Assembly (NCBI GenBank): GCA_029624765.1
Contig: JARSSO010000030.1
Span: forward strand, 25,998 to 89,997
Length of the DNA stretch: 64,000 bases
Reading direction: 5' to 3'
Origin: Candidatus Contendibacter sp.
GTDB taxonomy: Bacteria; Pseudomonadota; Gammaproteobacteria; Competibacterales; Competibacteraceae
The position numbers and the translations under genes were made by a program. The notes beneath the pieces were generated by a model. That model was not told the origin of the DNA, made no database searches, and saw only the letters and a program-made list of their open reading frames with translations. Position 1 is the stretch's first letter. Each line of letters starts with the position of its first letter. This document shows, one piece after another, positions 17,383 to 24,678 of this stretch.

Positions 17383-18185
17383 ACGAAGCGAAGCAAGCCG
17401 TCCGTGAATTTTGGAACCAGGCCGCCTGCGGCGAGAATCTCTATCTGGCCGATACGGAAATGGCGAGCTACGCGGCACAAGCACAGACGCGCTATGCCCT
17501 GGAACCCTATATCCGGGATTTTGCCCGGTTCGAGGAAACCCGGGGATTGCGTGTCCTGGAGATCGGGGTGGGGCTGGGGGCGGATCATCAGCAATTCGCC
17601 GAGGCCGGCGCCGATTTGTGGGGCATCGACCTTACCGAGCGCGCCATCGAACACACCCGTCGGCGGCTCTCGGTTTTCGGCCTGACTTCCCATCTGGCGA
17701 TGGGCGACGCGGAACACCTGGACTTTCCCGATGAATCCTTCGACCGAGTGTATGCCTGGGGGGTGTTGCATCACAGTCCCGACACGCCGCGCGCCATCGC
17801 CGAAGTTTGGCGGGTGCTGAAACATGGAGGAGAAGCAAGGATCATGATCTACCACAAGCACAGCGTAGTTGGGTTCATGCTGTGGCTGCGCTATGGCCTG
17901 CTGGTCGGGCGACCCTGGCGTTCTTGGGCTGATCTCTATGCTCATCATCTTGAAAGCCCCGGCACCAAGGCCTATACCATCGCTGAAGCTCGCCAGCTTT
18001 GCGCCTACTTCGCTCAATGCCATATCACCACGGTGCTTACTCACGGCGATTTGCTGACTTCCGCAGCGGGCCAGCGCCATCGCGGTCCGCTGCTGACCGT
18101 GGCCCGCAAACTCTGGCCGCGCTGGCTGATTCGGCGGTTCTTCCCTGGCAATGGCCTGTTCATGCTGATCGCGGCGGTCAAGTAA
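17379..18185 (+). CDS. Class I SAM-dependent methyltransferase
   Basis: This is a 268-residue protein from the ATG at 17379, which overlaps the amidotransferase stop; the frame is open far upstream but only as a shadow. Motif I is V-L-E-I-G-V-G-L-G-A-D near residues 58-68, followed by W-G-I-D-L-T, A-M-G-D-A-E-H-L-D-F and V-Y-A-W-G-V-L-H-H-S-P-D-T, a Methyltransf_11 pattern. The tail has one hydrophobic stretch and a basic W-P-R-W-L-I-R-R-F-F segment that may lie on the membrane. Coupling to asnB copy 2 suggests both act on the same sugar. Confidence 0.78.
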   Translation: MNEAKQAVREFWNQAACGENLYLADTEMASYAAQAQTRYALEPYIRDFARFEETRGLRVLEIGVGLGADHQQFAEAGADLWGIDLTERAIEHTRRRLSVFGLTSHLAMGDAEHLDFPDESFDRVYAWGVLHHSPDTPRAIAEVWRVLKHGGEARIMIYHKHSVVGFMLWLRYGLLVGRPWRSWADLYAHHLESPGTKAYTIAEARQLCAYFAQCHITTVLTHGDLLTSAAGQRHRGPLLTVARKLWPRWLIRRFFPGNGLFMLIAAVK

Positions 18186-18349
18186 CAGCGGAGACGATTT
18201 TGCCCCGTTTCGGGTGTTGCTGGTGGGGGAGTTGCGGAAAGGCTAAGGCCAAAAGCCAAAGCTCAAAGGGAGAAATAGAGCGTGCAAAGGCAATGGCAGA
18301 GGATTAGACTCAAACGAGTAATCCGATAGGCTCATTTAAGGAGATCCTC

Positions 18350-18883
18350 ATGGAGCAGATCTCTAGCGGGAAAGTAGCAAAACACCCGGCTCAGCTTCCC
18401 GTCACGGCCAGCGCGGCGGCGATCAAATACCCCCCGAAGGGTTCAGGTCAGGCCATTCCCCCGATCGGCGCGCACTACCATCAATCTCCAGCCGAAGTGA
18501 TCGCAATCGTCCGCCAGGGTGTGCCGGCGGAGCGGCTCATCGAGATTGGCGCGTGCCTGCACCGCTCTAAAGAATGGCTGTTTCGCACCCTCAAGCTGCC
18601 GCGCTCGACCATGGACCACAAGATTCGCCAGCACGAACGGCTGTCGCCGGAACATTCCGAGCGTGTCGTCGGACTGGAACGCCTCATCGGCCAGGTCCAG
18701 GCCATGGTCGCAAACACCGAAGCCGCCTCGGATTTCAACGCCTGCCGGTGGGTCGGGCAATGGCTCGATCGCCCCGTGCCGGCGCTGGGTGACGCTAAGC
18801 CCGCCGATTTCATGGACACCCTGCAAGGTCAGGCGCTGGTATCCCGGCTGCTCGCCCAATCCCAAGCCGGCGTCTTTGCTTGA
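18350..18883 (+). CDS. Xre-type antitoxin of a RES toxin (pair 2)
   Basis: This 177-residue protein follows an AAGGAG ribosome binding site. The central part (A-E-R-L-I-E-I-G-A-C-L to L-K-L-P-R-S-T-M-D-H-K) is the helix-turn-helix region of Xre-type RES antitoxins. The C-terminal R-W-V-G-Q-W-L-D-R-P-V-P-A-L-G and P-A-D-F-M-D-T segments are the DUF2384 toxin-binding domain, including the conserved L-x2-P-x-P-A-L-G core. Its stop overlaps the RES start (TGATG). It is only distantly similar to the antitoxin at 8468, so the pairs were acquired separately. Confidence 0.85.
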   Translation: MEQISSGKVAKHPAQLPVTASAAAIKYPPKGSGQAIPPIGAHYHQSPAEVIAIVRQGVPAERLIEIGACLHRSKEWLFRTLKLPRSTMDHKIRQHERLSPEHSERVVGLERLIGQVQAMVANTEAASDFNACRWVGQWLDRPVPALGDAKPADFMDTLQGQALVSRLLAQSQAGVFA

Positions 18884-19353
18884 TGCGGGTCTGGCGCATT
18901 GCCACCGACACACTGGATTTCGTGGCGGACGATCTCACTGGTACGGGCGCGCGCCTCACCGGCGGACGCTGGAACCGGCCGGGACAACCCGTCTTGTACT
19001 GCGCGGCATCGCCAGCACTCGCCTGCCTGGAAACCCTCGTCCATCTGGGTACTGGCAGCCTGCCGATGAATCGCTATCTGGTCGCAATCGATATACCGGA
19101 CGCCGTCTGGGCGGCGCGAGCGGTGGAGACACCCGCCTCCCTGCCGGTTGGGTGGGATGCCGTACCCACCGGCAAGGTCAGTCTCGACTTCGGCGACGCC
19201 TGGCTGAGCGCACGGCGCGACGCAGTGCTGGTCCTGCCCTCGGTAATCGCGCCTGAAGATGAGATTATCCTCATCAATCCCCAACACCCCGATGCGGTTG
19301 CATTGACCGCCACCAAAATTCGAAAATGGCTTTACGATCCGCGCTTGTTCTGA
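18883..19353 (+). CDS. RES-domain toxin (pair 2)
   Basis: This 156-residue RES toxin is read from the ATG at 18883; a TTG one codon earlier is also open. The signature G-G-R-W-N-R-P-G-Q-P-V-L-Y-C-A-A-S gives the catalytic Arg and Tyr, A-C-L-E-T-L-V-H-L-G gives the Glu, and the C-terminal I-I-L-I-N-P-Q-H-P is a classic family motif. Members deplete NAD+. It is a better match to the canonical family than the toxin at 8878, with which it shares little beyond the motifs. It lies between a methyltransferase and the two-domain oxidoreductase, inside the polysaccharide gene run. Confidence 0.88.
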   Translation: MRVWRIATDTLDFVADDLTGTGARLTGGRWNRPGQPVLYCAASPALACLETLVHLGTGSLPMNRYLVAIDIPDAVWAARAVETPASLPVGWDAVPTGKVSLDFGDAWLSARRDAVLVLPSVIAPEDEIILINPQHPDAVALTATKIRKWLYDPRLF

Positions 19354-19438
19354 AGCCCAAGACTCGTGTTCAAACGACATTTCCACGCTGGCCCAAGGTA
19401 CGTTATTGCGCGAGTAACCCAGACAACCCGCCCAACCC

Positions 19439-21613
19439 GTGAAACAAATCCTCCAGTCCCTGAAAACCGGCGCCACCGAAATCGCCGACGTGCCCTGTCC
19501 CGCCGTCCAGCGTGGCCAGCTTCTGATCCGTTCCTCCCATACCCTGGTCTCCGTCGGCACCGAACGGATGCTGGTCGAATTCGGCAAGGCGGGCTGGATC
19601 GAAAAGGCCCGCCAGCAACCCGACAAGGTGCGGATGGTGCTGGACAAGATCAAGACCGATGGGTTGTTGCCCACGGTCGAGGCGGTGTTCAACAAGCTCG
19701 ACCAGCCACTGCCGCTGGGTTACTGCAACACCGGCGTGGTACTGGAGACCGGGCTGGGCGTCACCGGGTTCGCGCCCGGCGACCGGGTGGTCAGCAACGG
19801 CAAGCACGCCGAAGTGGTCAGCGTACCGGTCAATCTGTGCGCCAAGGTCCCCAATGCCGTGCCGGACGAGGATGCGGCGTTCACGGTGCTGGGCGCGATT
19901 GCTCTGCAAGGCATCCGCCTGGTTGGGCCGACGCTGGGCGAAGCGGTGGTGGTTACCGGCCTGGGCCTGATCGGGCTGATGGCGGTGCAGCTGCTGCGCG
20001 CCCACGGTTGCCGGGTGCTGGGATTGGATTTCGACCCCGAAAAGCTGGCGCTGGCGCGGCGGTTCGGGGCCGAGACCGTCGATCTGACCGCCGGCCAAGA
20101 CCCGCTGGCGGCGGCTCACGCATTCTCGCGCGGGCGCGGGGTGGACGCGGTTCTGATCACCGCCTCGACCCGGAGCAACGAACCCGTCCACCAGGCCGCG
20201 CGGATGTGCCGCCAGCGCGGGCGGATCGTGCTGGTCGGCGTCACGGGGCTGGAACTGGCGCGCGCCGATTTCTACGAAAAGGAATTGACGTTTCAGGTGT
20301 CCTGTTCCTACGGGCCGGGGCGCTATGACCCCAATTACGAAGAGCGCGGTCAGGACTATCCGGTGGGATTCGTGCGCTGGACCGAGCAGCGCAACTTCGA
20401 AGCGGTGCTGGACCTGCTGGCCGAGGGCCGGCTGGACGTGAAGCCGCTGATCTCGCACCGGTTCGCCATTGCCGAGGCCGAACAGGCCTACGCGCTGGTG
20501 GGCGGCGCGGGGCCGTCGCTGGGGATTTTGCTGCGATATCCAACCGCGGCCGAACAACCGGAGCCCGAATTGCGGCGGCGGACAGTGGCGTTGGTTTCCT
20601 CGCCTCCAGACCCTCACCTCCAACCTCTCTCCCACCGGAAGAGGAGTGAGGTATCGGTCAGCTTCATCGGCGCCGGCAACTACGCCGCAGCGGTGCTGAT
20701 TCCGGCTTTCAAGGCGGCCGGCGCGCGGCTGCGAACCGTCGCTTCCAACGGGGGGGTGAGCGGCTTGCACGCGGGCCGCAAATTCGGCTTCGCGGCGACT
20801 ACCACCGATACCGCCACGGTCTTCGCCGATCCCGAGGTGGATGCCGTCGTCATCACGACCCGCCACGACAGCCATGCCCGCTATGTCGTCCAGGCGCTGC
20901 GCGCCGGCAAGCATGTGTTTGTCGAAAAGCCGCTGTGCCTGACGCGGGAAGAGCTGACAGAGATCGAGCAGGTTTGTACGGCGGCCAGCCCCTCCGCCCC
21001 GACCCTCGCCCACCAGGTGGGAGGGCCTGTTCTGATGGTGGGTTTCAATCGCCGCTTCGCCCCGCAGGTGCGGAAGATCAAGGCGCTGCTGGCGACGGTC
21101 AGCGCGCCCAAGAGCTTCATCATGACAGTCAACGCCGGAGCGATTCCCGCCGGGCACTGGACCCAGGATCAGGAAGTGGGCGGGGGGCGGATCATCGGCG
21201 AAGCCTGCCACTTCATCGACATGCTGCGCTTTCTGGCCGGCGCTCCCATCGCGGGCTGGCAATGTCTGGCCATGGATAGCCCGACGGGCGATACGGTGTC
21301 CATCGGCCTGGCTTTCGCCGACGGCTCCATCGGCGCGGTGCATTACTTCGCCAACGGCAACAAGGCGCTTCCCAAGGAGCGACTGGAAGTGTTCACCGCT
21401 GGCCGGGTATTGCAACTCGACAATTTCCGCAAGCTCGCCGGCTACGGCTGGCCGGGTTTCAAGGCGCTGAACCTGTGGCGGCAGGACAAGGGTCAAATGG
21501 CTTGCGCGGCGGCCTTTGTGCGGACCATCGCGCAGGGTGGGCCGGTGCCCATTCCCCTCGACGAGGTGCTAGAGGTGGGTCGGATGGCGATTGAACTAGG
21601 AAGCGGAAATTAA
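19439..21613 (+). CDS. Two-domain oxidoreductase (zinc-type dehydrogenase fused to Gfo/Idh/MocA)
   Basis: This 724-residue fusion starts at a GTG. Residues about 1-370 are a medium-chain dehydrogenase/reductase domain with the NAD-binding G-L-G-L-I-G-L-M near residue 177. Residues about 400-724 are a Gfo/Idh/MocA oxidoreductase with F-I-G-A-G-N-Y-A, H-V-F-V-E-K-P-L-C-L and V-G-F-N-R-R-F-A-P. Such proteins recur beside heparinase II/III genes in polysaccharide loci, as here. Two palindromic repeats are inserted in frame, at the domain junction and just before V-G-F-N-R-R-F. Likely substrates are nucleotide sugars or lyase products. Confidence 0.84.
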   Translation: MKQILQSLKTGATEIADVPCPAVQRGQLLIRSSHTLVSVGTERMLVEFGKAGWIEKARQQPDKVRMVLDKIKTDGLLPTVEAVFNKLDQPLPLGYCNTGVVLETGLGVTGFAPGDRVVSNGKHAEVVSVPVNLCAKVPNAVPDEDAAFTVLGAIALQGIRLVGPTLGEAVVVTGLGLIGLMAVQLLRAHGCRVLGLDFDPEKLALARRFGAETVDLTAGQDPLAAAHAFSRGRGVDAVLITASTRSNEPVHQAARMCRQRGRIVLVGVTGLELARADFYEKELTFQVSCSYGPGRYDPNYEERGQDYPVGFVRWTEQRNFEAVLDLLAEGRLDVKPLISHRFAIAEAEQAYALVGGAGPSLGILLRYPTAAEQPEPELRRRTVALVSSPPDPHLQPLSHRKRSEVSVSFIGAGNYAAAVLIPAFKAAGARLRTVASNGGVSGLHAGRKFGFAATTTDTATVFADPEVDAVVITTRHDSHARYVVQALRAGKHVFVEKPLCLTREELTEIEQVCTAASPSAPTLAHQVGGPVLMVGFNRRFAPQVRKIKALLATVSAPKSFIMTVNAGAIPAGHWTQDQEVGGGRIIGEACHFIDMLRFLAGAPIAGWQCLAMDSPTGDTVSIGLAFADGSIGAVHYFANGNKALPKERLEVFTAGRVLQLDNFRKLAGYGWPGFKALNLWRQDKGQMACAAAFVRTIAQGGPVPIPLDEVLEVGRMAIELGSGN
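20611..20651. repeat. Intragenic palindromic repeat at the domain junction of the oxidoreductase
   Basis: The element has nested inverted arms, CCTCAC with GTGAGG and CCTCT with AGAGG. It is read in frame and codes for the Pro/Ser-rich linker D-P-H-L-Q-P-L-S-H-R-K-R-S-E between the dehydrogenase and Gfo/Idh/MocA domains. Confidence 0.7.
21003..21025. repeat. Intragenic palindrome inside the Gfo/Idh/MocA domain
   Basis: A CCCTCgCCCACC arm faces GGTGGGaGGG with a one-base centre. It codes in frame for T-L-A-H-Q-V-G-G just before the conserved L-M-V-G-F-N-R-R-F strand, lengthening a loop that is usually short. Confidence 0.65.
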
Positions 21614-21644
21614 GGCGATTTCCAGCAATGAAATTACCTGGCCT

Positions 21645-21670
21645 GGCTCCCACGCTCCAGCGTGGGAGCC
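21645..21670. repeat. Perfect 12-bp-arm palindrome (GGCTCCCACGCT type)
   Basis: The arms GGCTCCCACGCT and AGCGTGGGAGCC flank a CC centre, with no mismatch. Together with its partner at 21724-21747 it fills most of the 184-bp gap between the oxidoreductase and wecB, where no gene is seen. Confidence 0.9.
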
Positions 21671-21723
21671 CCAACCGTCTCGATGCCGCGGGCGTTATGG
21701 GCCGCTGGAGTGGCCCGAACGGC

Positions 21724-21747
21724 GTTCCCACGCTGGAGCGTGGGAAC
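21724..21747. repeat. Perfect 11-bp-arm palindrome (GTTCCCACGCT type)
   Basis: The arms GTTCCCACGCT and AGCGTGGGAAC flank a GG centre. It is a variant of the palindrome at 21645, about 80 bp away. This CCCACGCTnnAGCGTGGG family is widespread as a dispersed repeat in proteobacteria, and the two copies could form hairpins in the operon transcript. Confidence 0.9.
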
Positions 21748-21797
21748 GAGATGTCGGTAAGGTATTTGCTGGAAATAGCCCAAGGATTCAGATTGCC

Positions 21798-22895
21798 ATG
21801 CCTCTCATCGACCTTATCGCCGGCGCCCGCCCGAACTTCATGAAAGTCGCCCCGATCATCCGGGCGTTGGAAGCACGCCGCGCGGCGGGCGGTCCTTTAC
21901 GCTATCGTCTGGTGCATACCGGCCAGCATTACGACGCCCGGCTATCGGGCGATTTTTTTACCCAGCTCGGCATTCCCGAACCCGACGTCAACCTGGAGGC
22001 CGGCTCCGGCACTCAGGCTGAACAAACCGCCGCGATCATGATTTGCTACGAGCGCCTGCTGTTGGAGCGCCGCGCCGACCTTTGCCTGGTGGTCGGGGAC
22101 GTGACTTCGACGCTGGCTTGCGCCATCGCCGCCCAGAAGCTTTGCGTTCCGGTGGCGCATGTGGAAGGCGGCATCCGCTCGGGCGACTGGACCATGCCGG
22201 AAGAGATCAACCGAATGGTCACCGACGCCATCACCAACTGGTTTTTCACCACCAGCGAGGTCGCCAACGTCAACTTGCGCCGGGCCGGGGTCGGCGACGA
22301 CCGTATCTTCTTCGTCGGCAACACCATGATCGATACCCTGCTGGCGAATCTGGACCGGCTGCGTCCCCCGCCGTTCTGGGAGGGGCTGGACCTCACGGCG
22401 GGCGGCTATTTCGTGATGACCCTGCACCGGCCCAGCAACGTGGACGACGCTTCAACCTTCGCTCGACTGCTGGATGCGATTGCGGCCGGTACGGAAGGCT
22501 GGCCGGTGATCTTTCCGGTGCATCCGCGCACCGCCAAGACCCTGCGCGCTCTGGCCGGGTTGCCGGCCAGCCTGCACCTGGTGGAGCCGCAGCCTTATCT
22601 GGAATTCAATTATCTGGTGCGCCACGCCAAGGCGGCGATCACCGATTCTGGCGGGATCACCGAGGAAACCACGGTCCTGGGCGTGCCCTGCCTGACCTTG
22701 CGCGATACGACCGAGCGGCCCGAGACGGTGACCATCGGCACCAACGAACTGATTGGCGCGAACCCGGCTCATCTGGCTCCAGCCCTGGCCCGTGTGATGG
22801 CGGGACAGTGGAAGCGGGGCGCGATCCCCGAGTTATGGGACGGCAAAGCGGCGGAGCGCATCGTTGTGACGCTGGAGAAGCTGCTCTGCGTTTAA
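21798..22895 (+). CDS. wecB: UDP-N-acetylglucosamine 2-epimerase (non-hydrolysing)
   Basis: This 365-residue protein interconverts UDP-GlcNAc and UDP-ManNAc, supplying ManNAc or ManNAcA for surface glycans. Signatures include I-A-G-A-R-P-N-F-M-K-V-A-P at the N-terminus, H-T-G-Q-H-Y-D, H-V-E-G-G-I-R-S-G-D with E-E-I-N-R near residue 135, and the C-terminal T-D-S-G-G-I-T-E-E-T. All are expected in family members of about 370 residues. The heparinase-like gene overlaps its end. Product specificity for another UDP-HexNAc is possible. Confidence 0.9.
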   Translation: MPLIDLIAGARPNFMKVAPIIRALEARRAAGGPLRYRLVHTGQHYDARLSGDFFTQLGIPEPDVNLEAGSGTQAEQTAAIMICYERLLLERRADLCLVVGDVTSTLACAIAAQKLCVPVAHVEGGIRSGDWTMPEEINRMVTDAITNWFFTTSEVANVNLRRAGVGDDRIFFVGNTMIDTLLANLDRLRPPPFWEGLDLTAGGYFVMTLHRPSNVDDASTFARLLDAIAAGTEGWPVIFPVHPRTAKTLRALAGLPASLHLVEPQPYLEFNYLVRHAKAAITDSGGITEETTVLGVPCLTLRDTTERPETVTIGTNELIGANPAHLAPALARVMAGQWKRGAIPELWDGKAAERIVVTLEKLLCV

Positions 22896-24634
22896 TACTG
22901 CTTTCCCGCTATTTCCACACGCTGCGTCATCTGCGCCCGGTGCAGGTTTATGGCCGGCTGTGGTTCCGGCTGTACCGGCCGCGTCCCGATTTACGGCCCG
23001 CGCCGCCCTTGCGCGCCGGCGCTGGTCCCTGGATCGCGCCGCCCGCCGGCGAACCCCGCCTGCTGGATCCCGCCACCTTCCGCTGCCTCAACCAGACTCA
23101 CACCCTCGTCAAGGCCACCGACTGGAATCGGCCGGACTGGGACAAACTCTGGTTGTACAACCTGCACTACTTCGACGACCTCAACGCGGAAAACGCGGCG
23201 GAGCGCCGGGACTGGCAACACGCCCTGATCGCCCGCTGGATCGCCGAGAATCCGCCCGGCCACGGCAACGGCTGGGAGCCGTATCCGCTGTCGTTGCGTG
23301 TCGTCAACTGGATCCAGTGGGCGCGGGCGGGAAACATCCTGGAACCGGCCTGGATTCACAGCCTGGCGATCCAGGTTCGTTACCTGGCCCGGCGGCTGGA
23401 GCGCCATCTGCTGGGCAATCACCTGTTCGCCAACGCCAAGGCGCTGGTTCACGCCGGCCTGTTCTTCGCCGGCCCCGAAGCGGAACGCTGGCTGCGAACC
23501 GGGTTGCGCCTGTTGGGCCGCGAACTCCCCGAACAAATCCTGGGCGATGGCGGCCACTTTGAGCGCAGCCCGATGTACCACGCCATTATTCTCAAGGATG
23601 TTCTGGACTTATTGAACCTGGCGGCTTTTGCCAATCTCGCTCCCGCCGGGGGGCGAGGGGAGCAAAGCGCTTCCCCTCCTTGGCTAAGGAGGGGTGGCGC
23701 GCAGCGCCGGGGTGGTTCGATGCCCCTCGCCGACTGGCGGCGCGTTGCCCAAACAATGCTGGACTGGCTCAAGGTGATGACTCACCCCGACGGCGAAATC
23801 GCTTTCTTCAACGATGCGGCTTTCGGCATCGCTCCGACTTTGGCGCAACTGGCCGATTACGCCGGAAGGCTGGGTGTCCCCTCATCCCCAATCCCTCACC
23901 CCCAGCCCCTCTCCCAGCAGGAGAGGGGAGCGAAGACGCTCTCACCCCACGCGCGGCTCCCGGATAGCGGCTATATTCGACTTCAGGCGGGTCCCGCCGT
24001 GTTGATTCTCGACGCCGGCCCCATCGGTCCCGACTACCTGCCCGGCCATGCCCACGCCGACACCCTCAGCTTCGAACTTTCCCTGTTCGGTCAACGGGTC
24101 ATCGTCAATTCCGGCACGTCCTGTTATGGAACCAGCCCCGAGCGCCAGCGCCAGCGCGGCACGGCGGCGCACAACACCGTGGCGGTCGATGGTCAGGACT
24201 CTTCCGAAGTCTGGAGCGGCTTCCGGGTCGCCCGTCGCGCCCGGCCGCTGAACTTGCGCTGGGGGGAAGCGGCCGATGGCGGCTGGGTCGAATGCGCTCA
24301 TGATGGCTACCAGCGGCTGCCGGGACGGGCGACTCACTGGCGGCGCTGGACCCTGAATCCGACCGGTTTGCGCCTTGAAGACCGGCTGGACGGTCGCTAC
24401 CGGGAAGCCGTGGCCCGACTGCATTTTCATCCGGCTGTCCGCGCCGGCCTGGACAACGCAATGAAAGGCTGGCTGGAACTGCCTGACGGTCAACGCCCGC
24501 GTTGGAATATCGAAGGTGGTTGCGCCCGGCTGATACCTTCGACCTGGCATCCCCATTTCGGCGCCAGCGAAGCGAATGTCCGCCTGGAAATTTCCTTCAA
24601 TGGACCTGAAGCGAAGTTATTGATCCAATGGTAA
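22886..24634 (+). CDS. Heparinase II/III-like polysaccharide lyase
   Basis: This is about 582 residues. No ATG lies near the expected start L-S-R-Y-F-H-T-L-R-H-L-R-P-V-Q-V-Y-G-R-L; the nearest candidates are CTG 22886 and GTG about 22940, so the start is uncertain. The N-terminal toroid part has W-N-L-type segments (L-W-L-Y-N-L-H-Y-F-D-D), G-W-E-P-Y-P-L-S-L-R and N-H-L-F-A-N. The C-terminal domain has H-A-H-A-D-T-L-S-F-E-L and G-T-S-C-Y-G, the Heparinase_II_III signature. Such enzymes cleave uronic-acid polysaccharides during synthesis or turnover. Two palindromic repeats are inserted in frame near residues 255-275 and 332-350. Confidence 0.82.
   Translation: MRLILLSRYFHTLRHLRPVQVYGRLWFRLYRPRPDLRPAPPLRAGAGPWIAPPAGEPRLLDPATFRCLNQTHTLVKATDWNRPDWDKLWLYNLHYFDDLNAENAAERRDWQHALIARWIAENPPGHGNGWEPYPLSLRVVNWIQWARAGNILEPAWIHSLAIQVRYLARRLERHLLGNHLFANAKALVHAGLFFAGPEAERWLRTGLRLLGRELPEQILGDGGHFERSPMYHAIILKDVLDLLNLAAFANLAPAGGRGEQSASPPWLRRGGAQRRGGSMPLADWRRVAQTMLDWLKVMTHPDGEIAFFNDAAFGIAPTLAQLADYAGRLGVPSSPIPHPQPLSQQERGAKTLSPHARLPDSGYIRLQAGPAVLILDAGPIGPDYLPGHAHADTLSFELSLFGQRVIVNSGTSCYGTSPERQRQRGTAAHNTVAVDGQDSSEVWSGFRVARRARPLNLRWGEAADGGWVECAHDGYQRLPGRATHWRRWTLNPTGLRLEDRLDGRYREAVARLHFHPAVRAGLDNAMKGWLELPDGQRPRWNIEGGCARLIPSTWHPHFGASEANVRLEISFNGPEAKLLIQW
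23673..23694. repeat. Intragenic perfect palindrome in the heparinase-like gene (1)
   Basis: CCCCTCCTT and AAGGAGGGG flank a GGCT loop. With the flanking GGGGTGG sequence this is a typical intergenic hairpin repeat, yet here it codes in frame for S-P-P-W-L-R-R-G-G. Confidence 0.85.
23906..23928. repeat. Intragenic perfect palindrome in the heparinase-like gene (2)
   Basis: CCCCTCTCC and GGAGAGGGG flank CAGCA, preceded by CCCTCACCCCC. It codes in frame for P-L-S-Q-Q-E-R-G-A, a hydrophilic insertion in the region linking the toroid and sheet domains. Confidence 0.85.
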
Positions 24635-24678
24635 ACCCGATCACCAGTCACCAGTCATCAGTCACCCCATCCGAAAAA

